From positions 1,240,001 through 1,304,000 of the forward strand of contig OY751496.1 of NCBI GenBank assembly GCA_963565915.1: a DNA stretch of 64,000 nt. Reading direction: 5' to 3'. Below are positions 22,381 through 33,920 of this stretch, in pieces (the stretch's first letter is position 1; each line of letters begins with the position of its first letter). This DNA comes from Entoloma clypeatum (Eukaryota > Basidiomycota > Agaricomycetes > Agaricales > Entolomataceae). The notes under the pieces were generated by a model that had not been told where the DNA came from, ran no database searches, and saw only the letters and a list, made by a program, of their open reading frames with translations. The position numbers were made by a program, and so were the translations under genes.

Positions 22381-22965
22381 ATTCCCATTTACTTATGCAT
22401 CGCCTTTTCTGCATGGTCCATTGACCGACATCTCCAATGTTTGTTACAGTCGCTGGCAACTTACGCCACAACTCCGGACCTACTCTGACCATCTCCGTAA
22501 AGTAATCACATTTAGATATTTAAGCTCGTACCATACCTGTAGTTCCTCAGTTCGAATATCAACAAAGTTCACTCCTCTACTCCCCGTTCATGCCAGAGAT
22601 CCTCGCCGTGGTACAATATGCCGACGACATCCTCATCTACTGCTCTTCCTCCATCATTACCCTTCGACGAGCTCAGTACTGTGTCCGAGTCACAACTCCG
22701 ACGTCGTCCAACCACTTCCACATCAACGTGTCTCTCACCGAGATCTCTCCGAGGACCTCCGCACCTCTGACCTCTCCTCCGACCTCCTGAAAATGGGACA
22801 CCTTATCCAACAAACGGCGGCGCAACACATATGTTGAAGCCACGTCCCTCCCCTTCGTCGTTCCTCCGCATTTCCGGGGTTCCGCTCTGGTCTCAGTCCT
22901 ATGTCCGACCTCCAATGGACTCCGACAAAGCTCCGACGTTTCACCTACTTAACAGCACATTTCAT
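22381..22965. other. LTR-like remnant with RT-motif scrap
   Basis: CTCCGA-rich sequence with no intact gene. 22813-22860 (GGCGCAACACAT... TTGAAGCCACGTCC) is shared, reversed, with about 26225-26265, suggesting fragments of one LTR family. 22590-22655 can be read as MPEILAVVQYADDILIYCS, which resembles the YADD box of a LINE reverse transcriptase, but the similarity is too short to define an element. Confidence 0.4.
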
Positions 22966-23885
22966 TATTTCTATCTTATCTGGACTTCCAAAAATGATAC
23001 AAAGTGCTTCAGAAGGTTAATACATGTCCCATATGCTGTTCTATCACTTCAAACTATTATTAGCCCATGAGGAAGGCACCATGTGCACCTGCACGATGCA
23101 TTTTGTGCATTGTTTACTATTATTTGGTGTAGAGCATGGCACCTCTATAACTCAAAATCAGTGGCATCATTCCATAAAATCAACACATATTTATTGACAT
23201 ATGATACTCTACTACATAATTGATATAGTCTGCAAGCGTCTTTCCTCCTGTGTAGCCATATTAAGGGGAAGTGCGATGTTTTTTGAGTTTGTTGACATGT
23301 ATTTGACACATTTGATGCACACATGATGTGTGTCATCCAATGTCAAAATGATGCATCCACCCATTGCTGACTCTGCAATAAGGGGCACAGATGCTGAAAA
23401 GGACAGAATATAGATTTTATTTATAATCTGTCTACTTGTGATTGAGGCAGGAGGGAGCATGCATACACACCTTTTGTGTTTTTTTTTAGGTGTGCCTATT
23501 TGGGAAGTGGGAAAGTCGTGATGTAGAGTGAGTTTGATGCACCAGATATAATGGACTTGTGGCTCAGTTGGTTGGATAGATGACTGAACTAATGTTCTCC
23601 ACTATATAGGTTGTGAGTTCAATTCCTGCAAATGGCACAAATGTTGCACTTTGCCGTTTTGTGATCTTGATTTCCATTCCTCAGAATGTTCCGTGAAAAA
23701 GATGGCTTAAACCTGTTCAAACCAGTCTTTGGCCAGTCTTTCAAATTCCAAAGTTTGGAGTGAACTGAGGATTGGTGAGATCCAAAACCTTAAAAACAGA
23801 GACCAGCAGTCCGGTCTTTCACTGGTTCGGTTCAATCTGGTCTCAGTCTAATTCACAAAAAAGTAAACTGGACCTTTGAACACTA
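22966..23885 (+). mobile_element. hAT-like composite repeat, truncated copy 1
   Basis: Contains the ~520-bp AT-rich block shared with 36785-37560 (reversed) and 40130-40660, directly followed by the tRNA-like segment and the CCGGTCT-rich end, finishing in the TIR ...GGACCTTTGAACACTA at 23885. The left part of the unit (minisatellite and other TIR) is missing, cut at about 22966. Confidence 0.7.
23548..23630 (+). repeat. tRNA-like pol III promoter segment
   Basis: A-box-like TGGCTCAGTTGG (23560-23571) and B-box-like GAGTTCAATTCC (23615-23626), spaced as in a tRNA. It is the head of a SINE-like module that recurs at 24128 and, reversed, at 36700-36776. Confidence 0.6.
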
Positions 23886-24111
23886 TTTATATATATATTC
23901 TATGTATAAGCTTTTTAAGCTTGAACACTGGTTTAGACTTGTTTAGACCAGCTTGGTCCATCCTCCATGGAACCAATGGACCGGTCTCATGTAGTCCAGT
24001 CCGGCCTTTCCATATTCAGTGGTATACGAAGACTGGTCTTGGTCTTGGTCCATGCCTCTCTGAGACAAAAAACTGAACTGAACTGAACCCTCAAACACTA
24101 AGAGTGAGTGT
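23886..24111. other. repeat-derived spacer
   Basis: TATATA-rich start, then ACTGGTC/CCGGTC-rich sequence ending in CCTCAAACACTA, another hAT-type end. No gene. Confidence 0.45.
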
Positions 24112-24288
24112 AAGATAGAAAATATAATGGTTCTGTGGCTCAGTTGGTTTGATTGTTGAAGTAATGTTCTGTACTATAGAGGTTGTGAGTTTGGCACAAA
24201 TTTTGCACATTGCCGTTTCGTGATGCTGATTTCCATTTCTTGGATTGTTCCATGGAAAAGACCGGTTTAAACCGGTTCGAACCGGTCT

Positions 24289-25151
24289 TAGTGATGGACA
24301 GAGGTATCCCATGGGTAAAAAATTCATACCCATACTCAAAAAACCGTACCCCCTCATCAAGGATAAGGAAAACCCTCATCTACAGGTGAGGGCTTTTGAG
24401 GCTATGTGGGGATATGGAATACCTGTGGGACAGCACCCAAGGGAAGACACCCTTGGTGCTACGCAGCCTGTCTGTGCGCTGCATGCCATTGCAGACCTTG
24501 TGGGGATGCATGCATGACCCTCCTTGCTCTTCATGCACACATCACATCACGTTCCAGTGCCCTCGTGTACTACACCCCCTGTCGTGGGCCTCCCAGCCCA
24601 CCTCCCCTTCTCTAGCCACTGCCTTCGCCTCCCACGCCATCTGGCAGACAGGTAGGTGGTGGCAGTGGGTGAGTATGGGAGGGTGGGCAATGGTGTGGGC
24701 TGTTGGGCAAGAGTAAAATGCCGTGGGCATGAGTGGGGCCATTGGGTGTGAGTCGATGTGAGTGGGGGCCATTGGGCATGAGTGGACGCCGCTGGGCACA
24801 AAGGGGGGCCGTTAGGCACAACAGGGAACTGTTGGGCATGAGTCAATGCCATTGGGTGTGAGTGGACATGGGTGGGCATGAGTCAACGTGTGTAGGGGGG
24901 CCATGAGGCAGGATGGGGGGCCATTGGGCATGAGGTCGATGCTATTGGACATGAGTGGGGTGGATAAAAGTATCAACTTCAACTTCAACTTGTTGATCAT
25001 TGATTGTTTGGCTCAACCAAACATTATGTGACCCCCCAAACCCATCCAAACGGTGTGGGTTTTTGGAGGGTAAGAAATTCTGACCCTCACCGTTACCTTC
25101 TCTTACCCTTTGCAAAACCCTGAGGGTTTTGTGTACCCTTGTCCATCATTA
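24289..25151 (+). mobile_element. hAT-like non-autonomous element J
   Basis: 863 bp with TIRs TAGTGATGGACA / (reverse) TAATGATGGACA and an 8-bp duplication ACCGGTCT (24281-24288) / ACCAGTCT (25152-25159, one mismatch). Removing it rejoins the host repeat. Contains a TTGGGCAT minisatellite at about 24660-24960 and no transposase. Confidence 0.8.
24660..24960 (+). repeat. TTGGGCATGAGT minisatellite
   Basis: Imperfect ~20-30 bp units around CATTGGGCATGAGTGG, the same family as 13320-13640 and (reversed) 37985-38660. Confidence 0.75.
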
Positions 25152-25478
25152 ACCAGTCTTTAGCCTGTCTTTCAAACTCCAAATTCCAAAAGAACCAAGG
25201 ACCAGTTGCTTAAAGACCAGTACAGGTGGTCCGGTCCTTCATAGCTCTGGTTTGGTTTGGTCTCAGTCTAAATTCACTCAACCAAGACTGGACCTTGAAA
25301 CACTATCTATACTGGTCTTGATTCTCTTCTTTGGAGGGTCAAAAACAAGACTGGCCAAACTTTCAAGCACTAGCACATATAAACAAGATGCTGGAAGGAT
25401 CTGGATATAAGTGGGAGGATGCTGACATGGGTTGACAGAAGATGCCCATCACATTCCAGATCCCCTTACCCTCAAAAG

Positions 25479-25880
25479 CAGTGTTTGAAAGTTAGGTTAA
25501 GTAACTGCCTGTAACCACAATCTTGACCATGCTTAACCACTTGTAACCATGACCAATGTTAACCACATGAGGTAGTTAACACTGGTTAAGGTTGTGGTTA
25601 TGCTAAATACCTTAAAGTTTTATAACCAGCCTCTGAAAACTCTATTATTGCCTATATATTGAGCTTATATATGAAGAAGAACCACTCTATTCACTAAATA
25701 ATGCAATTGTACAATCAAATATACTCAAAGAAATGAAAACATTGAATGTTAAAAATAAGTTTGGTTAATCACTGGTTATGGTTAAGGTTATGAGTTTTTC
25801 AGGAATTTCTTTAACCAGATAGGTTATGGTTAATCCAAATAATGACAATTAACCTAACCTAACCTAACCTTAAAAGACTA
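25479..25880. mobile_element. hAT-type MITE with perfect 8-bp TSD
   Basis: 402 bp between CTCAAAAG at 25471-25478 and 25881-25888. Termini CAGTGTTTGAAAGTTAGGTT and, reversed, TAGTCTTTTAAGGTTAGGTT. Body is GGTTAA/TTAACC-rich with four tandem TAACC units near the right end. No ORF. Confidence 0.8.
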
Positions 25881-25888
25881 CTCAAAAG

Positions 25889-27249
25889 CTAACATTCCAG
25901 GGCCAAAACCATTCACTCTTAGTGTTTTGAAGTTAAGTTAAGTTAAGTTAATTGCTCAAATTTTCTTTGACACCAACTGCCACCAACCATATCCAATGGC
26001 ATCCAATCATGCCCAATGGCTGTAATAATTTATTTATTGTTTTTGTCGTAATATACATAGGTCTGGACTGGTTTAAACTGTCTAGTCTCGTGAGTTCAGA
26101 TTAAACAGACTGGTGTGACCAGTCCCTGACTGATCTGTGTCACGTAGCGTGTTTCTCAATGTCAGAAAATGTCGGATGCATCGGATGAGTCGGAGCGGAG
26201 TAGTGGAAGAGCCAATGTGACAAGTCTGACATCTTGCAGAAAGGACCTGGCTTCAACTTATGTGTTGCGCCCCATTCTTTGATGTGGTCCTAGATTTTGG
26301 ATTGGCAGATGTTGGAGGTTGAGAGGAGCAGATGTGCGGAGATGTAGATGTGAGAAGGAGGATGAGGACAAAAGGTAATGGCAGCATATAGTGATGTATA
26401 AATTGCATGGTTATGACAGTCTGGTCTTGTTTTCAGAAGAGGCTGTGTCAGTGAGAGACCAGTCTGGTCCTTGGTTCCTCCCTTTTGGGGGTCAAAAACA
26501 AGAGTGGACCGGACTTTTAAACACTAAGTACAGTTAATCGAGCTGTTTTACGAGGTGGGGGGATAAAATCAGTAAAGGCGGTGTTCAGCCTTCGCCCGCG
26601 ATCGAGCACCGGAGGGCAACTGTCCTCAGTTGCGACGTCGGCTGCAATAGCCGAGGGGACCCAAGTAGGTCCTGCTCCCGCCCTGTCAGGGTTCGCCAAC
26701 ACCTGAATCACCAGCCATGCCACGTCAAGATGTGAGATCTCAGATCTCATGAATGCCCAGTTCTCATTGAATCCACCCTTCTTCTTTCTGACTGTTGCTG
26801 GTGGGTTGCACCTGTAGGCTGGGTACTATGGATAGGTTCACTACATATTTGCTTTTTCTGCACAAGAGGACACAGGCTATACAAGTCTTTTCATTTATAT
26901 CTCACAATTGGAACCTCAAATACCTACATTGAGGCAACCTTCCAGTGATGTCGCAACGCAACATGTTGTTCTTGTTGACGTGTCTGTTTGTTTGGTTGTT
27001 TGTTTGTTTGTTTGTTTGATCAAATCATGCTTTTTTTCAGCCGACTGCCCTGCTTCGCAGGTGTGCATGCAAGATGACTCAAGGCAAGCCTTCTCTCAAG
27101 CCATTTCAGGGCTTTTCCATCACCCTCTGCCTCCCCTTGTGTTGGGAGCAGCTTTTCTTGTGACCAACATGTGGTGACACCAATGCCTGACCCATGTCTT
27201 GGAACTTGCATATGCGCAACATCAAACCATGACAATGGGAGTCCCCAGG
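25889..27249. other. repeat fragments, no recognisable gene
   Basis: A hAT-type end starts at 25920 (TAGTGTTTTGAAGTTAAG) and another finishes at 26526 (CGGACTTTTAAACACTA), without matching flanks. 26225-26265 is LTR-like (see 22813). A TTTG microsatellite lies at about 26986-27018. The 77-codon minus ORF at 26517-26750 has no recognisable domain. Near 27240 the sequence GGGAGTCCCCAGG precedes element C. Confidence 0.45.
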
Positions 27250-27750
27250 TGTTACAGACTCTACGGTATGAGAAGATTGATTAGGACGCTCACATCGAGA
27301 CGTTCCAGAGCCACATCAAGACGTCCCAGTGGGAGTCCCCAGGTGTTACAGACTAACCGTTATCAGAAGATTGATTAGGACGCTCACATCGAGACGTCCC
27401 AGAGCCACATCATCACGTCTTACTCAAAGCAGCAGATCTATGCCCACTTCACCACTGAAGAACAACAGACCGAGTACAACTGTTGGGCATGAAACGAGAG
27501 ACTTGACCCCTTCTTGCGACCAACAGACGTGCAGGAACAGAGATTCCTTAGAGATTTACAGAGGAAATACTCTGAACATTTTGCCACCGATTCCGCCGTC
27601 GAGTCCCCTGATGAATTTACTTTTGACTCCGCACAGTCAGATATTGAACAGACGCCTAGAACATGGACTCATTTTCAATCCTTACCTGTATCCTGAACCC
27701 CATCTTCATCCCAACAACCTGACCCCTCTTCTCCTCCGCAGACACTAAAC

Positions 27751-30700
27751 ATGGCAGAAGCTCCGGCTGTACAAACAATGGATACATCCAAGATCATCAA
27801 GGATCCTGGAAGGGTCCGGCAGACACTGGGCCAGTAACAAGTTAGATGCTCTTGCCGTTGACAATGAAAACATCACCTGGCTAGGTTTTTCCAATGATAT
27901 CGCCACACAATTCTCCATCGCCAACAAGTCGGTTGCTGCCAAAGCAAGACTCAAAGTCCTGAAACAAGAGAAACGCACCGTTGATGAATTCTTGGATGAA
28001 TTTTGAAGAACTCTTGAAACTGTCAAACCTTGGCGAAGAAACCGGGAAATACATCCTAGAGAAGAATGTCAACCGCAGAATTTCTGAACAAGTGGCTAGC
28101 GATGGCAAGACGTACACCGATTACGCAAAGGAGATCCGAAACAAGGGGCGACAGATGGAAGGACATGCACTGGTCATCCGAGGTGGCGGTGACATGCGCA
28201 CCGGATCGGGTACCACTTATGGTGGTCAGGGCAAGGCCATGGAGATTGACAAAGCAGGAGTAGCCCGTTGCTACAACTCTTAGAAGCCGACGAGAAGGAT
28301 TTTCCTGAAGGGTCTGATTAAACAATGCTAAGTCGCGACCCTTATCTATTAAATGGACTTGCTTGCCTTGTATGACTGCAGACAATAGAACCTATGTCAT
28401 CGGGAGAACGGAGATGCTCTTGGGACATGACTGGTTGGTACACCACAACCCCACAATCAATTGGACAACCGGCGTGGTAACATTTAACTGGTGCCCAACA
28501 ACATGTCGAACCAAACACTCGGATTTCAGGATTAACCTTAATGGTCGCAAACACTGAGTTCGCATGGTTGAGGTGCGCGACAAAGATGCACCCAAAAAGT
28601 CGGATCAGAAATGGAAGCCTGGAGACCCTATCTTGGAAGCTGTCACTCCCACACCACCTCCCACAACCAAACAACCCTCGTATGTTGAATGATTTGCTCA
28701 TCTTTTCGAAAAAGAGAACTTTGATAAGATCCCAAAGGAAAGGGAATGGGACCATGGTATCGAACTTACACCGGACGCACCAAAGGAACTAGGGGGAAAT
28801 ACATATCCTATGACGCAAAAGGAACAAGAGGAATTGGACGCATTCATTGATGAGGGTCTAGCAACAGGAAAGATCCGCCCGTCCAAATCCCCTTACACCT
28901 CCCCTTGCTTCTTCATCAACAAGAAGGATGGCTCCAAACGATTGGTACAAGATTACCACATGGTCAATAAATTCACGGTCAAAGACAAGTTCCCACTCCC
29001 ACGAATATCCGATAGTCTATTCCGGGACCAGATCCGCCGACGTATCTGCGTGATCTACATGGATGACATCGTGGTTATTGGTAAAACCAAGGAAGAACTC
29101 ACGCGAAACACCAAAGAAATCCTGCAGATCCTATCGGACAATGATTTGTTCCTAAAGGAGAAGAAGTGTTTATGGGAAGTAACGAAATGTCCTATATTGG
29201 GATATGTGGTTGGGGAGGGGCGTGTTGAGATGGAAACTGAGAAGGTGGATACAATTCGAAACTGGTGAGCACCCACATCAAAAAAGGAAGTTCAGAAGTT
29301 CCTTGGATTTGCTAACTTCTATCGACGTTTTATTGAAGGGTGCTCAAACATCGCGAAACCTCTCACCACGCTCTCAGGCGGTACGGCATTTACTTGGGGA
29401 CCAACAGAGCAGCAAGCTTTTGAAGATCTCATACGGGCAATCACATCGGCACCAGTCTTGGCATTACCAAAACCAGAGGGACAGTTCAGGGTTGAAACCG
29501 ATGCATCGGGCTATGCAATTGGAGCAGTACTCTCTCAGAAGCAAAACGACAAATGGCACCCCATTGCATTCTTGTCGCGGACCATGTCTGCGGCCGAACA
29601 AAATTACAAGATATATGACAAGGAACTCCTGGCGGTCGTGGAAGCATTGAAAGATTGGAGACACTATCTGCTTGAAGCCAGGGAACGTTTCGAGATCTTG
29701 ACCAATCACAAGAACTTGGAATATTTCCGTCGTCCTCAGGACCTAAATCAACGACAGCGACGCTGGAAAATGAAGTTACAAGACTATGACTTCGAATTAC
29801 GGCATGTGCCCGGCAAGACCAATGCGAAAGCGGACATCCTGTCACACTTACCCTGGTATGAAGCGGAACTCGAACCACAGGACAGTGACCAAATGCTCAA
29901 GGAGGGACTATTCTTGAAACGGTTGGAATCAGAAGATGTGGTACAAATGGAGATGTTCACGGAGGAACAATTCTTTGAAGGGGGTGAAACATCTGATTCC
30001 ATCAAAATTGGAAATGTCATGACCATCAAAAATCCATGGATCACATGCATCAAGGGTTCAAACCGCATGGAGACAGAAGTAGCCCAGGGTCTAAAGAAGA
30101 ATCCTCATTGGTATCAACAGGAAAACGGCATCACATATGCAGGCGAACGAGTCTATGTTCCACCAGACCCACAACTGTATCAAGAACTGATGTTTGAATC
30201 ACACAATGCACCAGTGGCTGGACATCCAGGACAATATCAGACACATGAACTCCTCACTCGTACCTACTGGTGGCCTACTATCCTGCATGACGTGAAGAAG
30301 TACGTAAAGGGTTGTGACACCTGTCAACGCAACAAGATCAACAGACAGAAATGACACGCTCCGCTACATCCCCATGCAGCACCAAGTCATCCATGGGAAG
30401 ACATAGGGATTGACATCGTGGGACCAATACCAGAGTCCAATGGAAAGAATGCAATTCTGGTCATCACAGATAGACATTCAAAGATGCTCCATCTCATTCC
30501 AACAAACGTGGAATTATCAGCTGAAGGATTAGCCAAGATCTATCGGGATCAGATATGGAAGCTTCACGGGATCCCCAAGAAGATCATCAGCGATAGGGGA
30601 CCGCAGTTCGCTGCGAAGTTCATGGAGATACTCTGCCACATGTTAGGGATCAAAAGGAACCTGTCCACCACATACCACCCACAGACTGATGGACAGGCCG

Positions 30701-31458
30701 AGCGATCGCATCAGGAAACGGAAGCGTTCTTACAAAACCTTGTCAACCATCTACAGGATGATTGGGCTGAATGAATTGCAATCACAGAGTTCCAGTACAA
30801 TGACAAAGAACATCAGGCAATGAAGCACACCCCATTTTACCTCAACTACAGTTTACATCCATGGAAGGGAGAACTCGTGTTAGAAGATACTAATCCGGCT
30901 GCCAATGACTTCTTGAAAAAACTTAAACAGGCATGAGAAGAAGCCAATGCTGCGCTGAAACAAGCACAGGATCAGATGAAGAAGACAGTTGACACACGGC
31001 AAAGTCCGTCTCGGGACTACCACATCGGAGACAAGGTGTGGCTGGAAGGGACTAACATCAGGACCGATCACCCCTCAAAGAAACTCGATGCACTCCGACA
31101 TGGACCATTCAAAGTCCTAGAGAAGAAAGGAGCTAGCGTGTACCTTCTTGATCTTTCGAAGAGGTGGAAGATGATTCACCCTGTGTTCAACGAGACCCTG
31201 TTGTCACCATATGAAACTCCGAAGTATGCCATCCAGAAAAAGAAACCAGCCCCTGATCCAATTATCGTTGAAGGACGAGAAGAGTACCATGTGTTTATGA
31301 TCCTAGACTCTCAAAAGTTCCACGGAAAGATCCAGTACCTCGTCCAGTGGGAAGGATATGGTCCAGAAGAGAACACATGGGAACCTCGAACTAATGTTCA
31401 GAACACTCAAGATTTGATCCGTGATTTCCATTGGCAGAACCCGTCTCGCCCACGATAA
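27751..31458 (+). pseudogene. gag-pol remnant of element C
   Basis: Same structure as 8109-11816: zinc knuckles, protease active site and RT motif A deleted, stops at 28281, 29266, 30352, 30772 and the later KQA-stop. The only coding difference I noticed in the last ORF is R to W (CGG to TGG) in FHWQNPSRPR, again a CpG change. Chromodomain and integrase motifs are still readable. Confidence 0.9.
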
Positions 31459-31592
31459 AAGACAGCTCTCAGAATCCATGACAAGTATCGACCTCATCAG
31501 TCAACCACACACCAAGTTCCCTGCTCTAGTCCTTTTCCCTGCCCAATATAGCCTCCCCCTTCTTCTTCTACCTCTCAACCATCCTCGCCGCC

Positions 31593-31964
31593 ATGTCCAA
31601 CACCACCGTCACCTCCACCCCTACCACCGACATCAACCCCGCCATCGCCGCCCTTATGAACAAAGCACTCTCCATCAGAGACCAAATCCATGCCCTTGAA
31701 ACTTCCCTTGCCAACCTCCTTCATCGCCAGATGAATATCCGACTTCATTCGTTGTCCAATCTCCCCATCGCCCCAACTCCTGAAGAGAAACAAATTCTTG
31801 GGAATTACACCAGCACCCTCGTCATCAAAAATCAACGCATTCGGCTGGCCATCAAAGGCCTTGAACTCGCCATAGCCATCAACGAGGAGTCGATATATGA
31901 TTGGAGCCTCAAGGAAAGTCCAAACTGGTCGGATCCCGGCAACAACGAGGGATGGGGACAGTGA
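31593..31964 (+). CDS. gypsy ORF3 of element C, intact
   Basis: 123 aa from ATG 31593 (MSNTTVTSTPTTDIN) to the TGA at 31962-31964. Colinear over its whole length with the ORF3 of elements A and K (DIN, RDQIHALETS, LHRQM, IRLH, NYT, RLA, GLE conserved) at roughly 60% identity by eye. It stays open in an element whose gag and pol are dead. Hydrophilic, helical, no known motif; function unknown. Confidence 0.75.
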   Translation: MSNTTVTSTPTTDINPAIAALMNKALSIRDQIHALETSLANLLHRQMNIRLHSLSNLPIAPTPEEKQILGNYTSTLVIKNQRIRLAIKGLELAIAINEESIYDWSLKESPNWSDPGNNEGWGQ

Positions 31965-31998
31965 CTCTGTGAGGACACAGAGCTTGGAGAGGGGAACA
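31965..31998 (+). promoter_or_regulatory. hairpin and polypurine tract of element C
   Basis: CTCTGTG-AGGA-CACAGAG at 31965-31982, starting immediately after the ORF3 stop, then GGAGAGGGGAACA before the LTR. Confidence 0.7.
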
Positions 31999-32400
31999 TG
32001 TTACGGACTCTACGGTATGAGGACCACGTCATATCTTTTACTTATCGGCCTGACTCTGGGCCCTCTTACGAACTCACTATGTCTAATGTCTACTTTCGCA
32101 ACCTTCGATTCCCAGTCTGACTCATTACATTACTTCGTCATCCCCTTTAGTATACTTCGCTCCCACGCTGACTCGCTTTCCGCAGTCAGCTTACTCACTG
32201 TACATAGCCTTCTGCAGTTGCCTTACTCATGTGCACTGCCTTCTGCAGTACTGACTCATCCGCTACCGCCTATAGTCAGTATCTATATAAACCTCTTGTA
32301 CTGTAGTAGATTCCTTAGATTTAGCAATCACTTTGCTCTTCGCCTTTCCACTTTCCTGCATACTCTGCCCGAACCTTGGAACGGTTTGTTAAGCATAACA
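31999..32400 (+). repeat. 3' LTR of element C
   Basis: 402 bp, TGTTACGG...CATAACA, with TATATAAA. Immediately followed by coding sequence of the XPG-like gene. Confidence 0.92.
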
Positions 32401-32402
32401 CC

Positions 32403-33496
32403 AATGATGTCGATGCTCTGGTCTTTGACGCAACACATGTCATTCGAATCTATGTATTTCACGGCCACAATATTTATTTATGAAGCCTATTTCTGACAGT
32501 CCGACCATTGCCAATGATGGAGACAATGTATCAATCTTCACGGCTGAAGCTATATCTCGCCACCCAGAAATTGGTCATGCGCAGATTGTTCTCATCAGCC
32601 TTCTTGCAGGAAATGACTATGATATGGTGGGTTATTATTTTCTTACCATGATCTATTCATTGTCCTCATCTTGGCTCGAAACAGAAGGGGCTAGCTGGTT
32701 GTGGTATCATGACAGCATGCAAGCTGAGCACACAGACACAGCTCGCAGATGAGTTGGATTGCGCGGTACATGTCCTGTCTGCGGTGGACCTCCATCGCTT
32801 TCTTGGGGAGTGGAGGGAGAGGCTGAGGCACCACCTTGCCTTGGACCCTGATGGTTCTCTCGGAAGGAGGAATTTGGCAGCCACTCAGAATATCACTGCA
32901 GATTTTCGAGCACCTACCATCCTCCAACAGTGTCTCCAACCCCTCACATTGGAGGAGAACATCACCCCCATTGACATGTCACAATGGGGCTGCCTCCGCC
33001 CTGATCTTCCCTTGCTCGCTGCCTGGTGTGAGAAGTATTTTTCATGGGGAACATCTGGCAAGATTTTGAAGAGGTTCCATGATCGGGTTTGGGGTGCAAT
33101 CGGCCTTCGTCATCTCATGAATGTGGGTCCATCTTCTTTCTTCATTTCTGTCAACGACTGTTATTTCAGCCAGGCAACCTTCACGTGAATCTCGTTGCAT
33201 ATTCTTTAGACATGCCTGCTCCTGCCTTCACGATGGCGAACATCACCCACATAAAAAATGCAAAGCTGAGTCCAGGCCCTCCTTCCCAGAAGCCTGTTGT
33301 CCCTGGGTACACTATCAAAATCAGCACCCAGTCTCTCATCCAAGCCACGGTTGGTGGCCTCTCCCATGTTGATCTCCCAGACATGCCAGCAATCAAGACA
33401 TCAATGCTGATTTGGCTGCCGTCGCCAGTGCTGCAGCGTGCACTGCCGGGACTTGTCAGATTCTTTGGTGCAGGCCTTCAAAAGCCTCCAGACTGA
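32403..33496 (+). pseudogene. XPG-I / PIN-like nuclease-family gene, 5' end lost
   Basis: 3' part of a gene related to the fungal XPG/GEN1-like (PIN domain-like) family. Reads NDVDALVFDATHVIR at the LTR edge, VSIFTAEAISRHP, LISLLAGNDYDM, then intron 32627-32684 and GLAGCGIMTACKL, followed by the helical region (VDLHRFLGEWRERL, LGRRNLAA, FSWGTSGKILKRFHDRVW), intron 33123-33169, and a C-terminal segment GYTIKISTQSLIQATVGGL with IWLPSPVLQRALP. Both introns have GT-AG ends and keep frame. The join between the first piece (frame of NDVD) and VSIFTA needs another intron or is broken. The N-terminal nuclease half is absent because element C ends at 32400, so the gene is truncated. Confidence 0.75.
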
Positions 33497-33920
33497 CTGT
33501 GTTGTCATCAAAAGAAGATATTCGGCCCTTCCCAGAGCTGCAGCCCAGAACTGCCTCTGATGCTGACGTCTGCAGGTCCTAGCCATGGGGGAGATTATGC
33601 AAGACAGCGGGATGAGACTGGTGAGGTAGAACATGCTCGCATTGCAGCAGAGCTTCGGGGTTACACCTTTCTTGGCTTCATCGATCTGACATAGTTTATT
33701 CTTTCTGCTTCATTTGACACTTTATATATGATTTGATGTGTACAATTACAGAGTGATTTAAGCTCAATCTTCTATAGTTATTTCTTCAAGTGACATGAGG
33801 GAAAAAGTAAGGTCCAAGATCTGCATTCAAGGGTGTACATGTTGGAACATAGGTGATCAGAGAATGATTTGGTCAACCTCTGAGACATCTACAATCTGCC
33901 ACATCGAAAAAAAAACCAAC
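33497..33920. other. intergenic between XPG-like gene and Crypton
   Basis: No gene recognised. Contains a possible upstream region for the Crypton gene; the ORF beginning at 33795 merely extends the first exon. Confidence 0.4.

Larger units (their letters stand above)
24112..25305 (+). mobile_element. hAT-like composite repeat copy, split by element J
   Basis: tRNA-like segment (TGTGGCTCAGTTGG near 24132) and body up to 24288, then element J, then the remaining body from 25152 to the TIR ...CTGGACCTTGAAACACTA at 25305. Left end not defined. Confidence 0.6.
27250..32400 (+). mobile_element. Ty3/gypsy element C, defective twin of B
   Basis: 3' LTR intact (31999-32400); the 5' LTR is reduced to ~22 bp (TGTTACAGACTCTACGG) fused to the gag leader. 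This junction region, with the flank GGGAGTCCCCAGG, is duplicated in tandem (27235-27345 and 27330-27400). Shares with B the same deletions and stops, and is almost identical to it from 27732 to 31627; outside, B and C diverge. No TSD is visible (CCAAT follows the 3' LTR). Confidence 0.88.

Noticed and set aside
25850..25875. Interstitial telomere repeat
   Set aside because: Only four TAACC units, inside a MITE end; too short and not the common fungal TTAGGG.
26908..27177. ORF left of element C as the 5' exon of the XPG-like gene
   Set aside because: It ends ...LVTN, which would join nicely to NDVDALVF, but the text before it has none of the expected nuclease motifs and 80 bp of other sequence intervene.
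7113..32400. B and C as a segmental duplication of one locus
   Set aside because: Their flanks differ completely and B has its own TSD, so only the elements are related.
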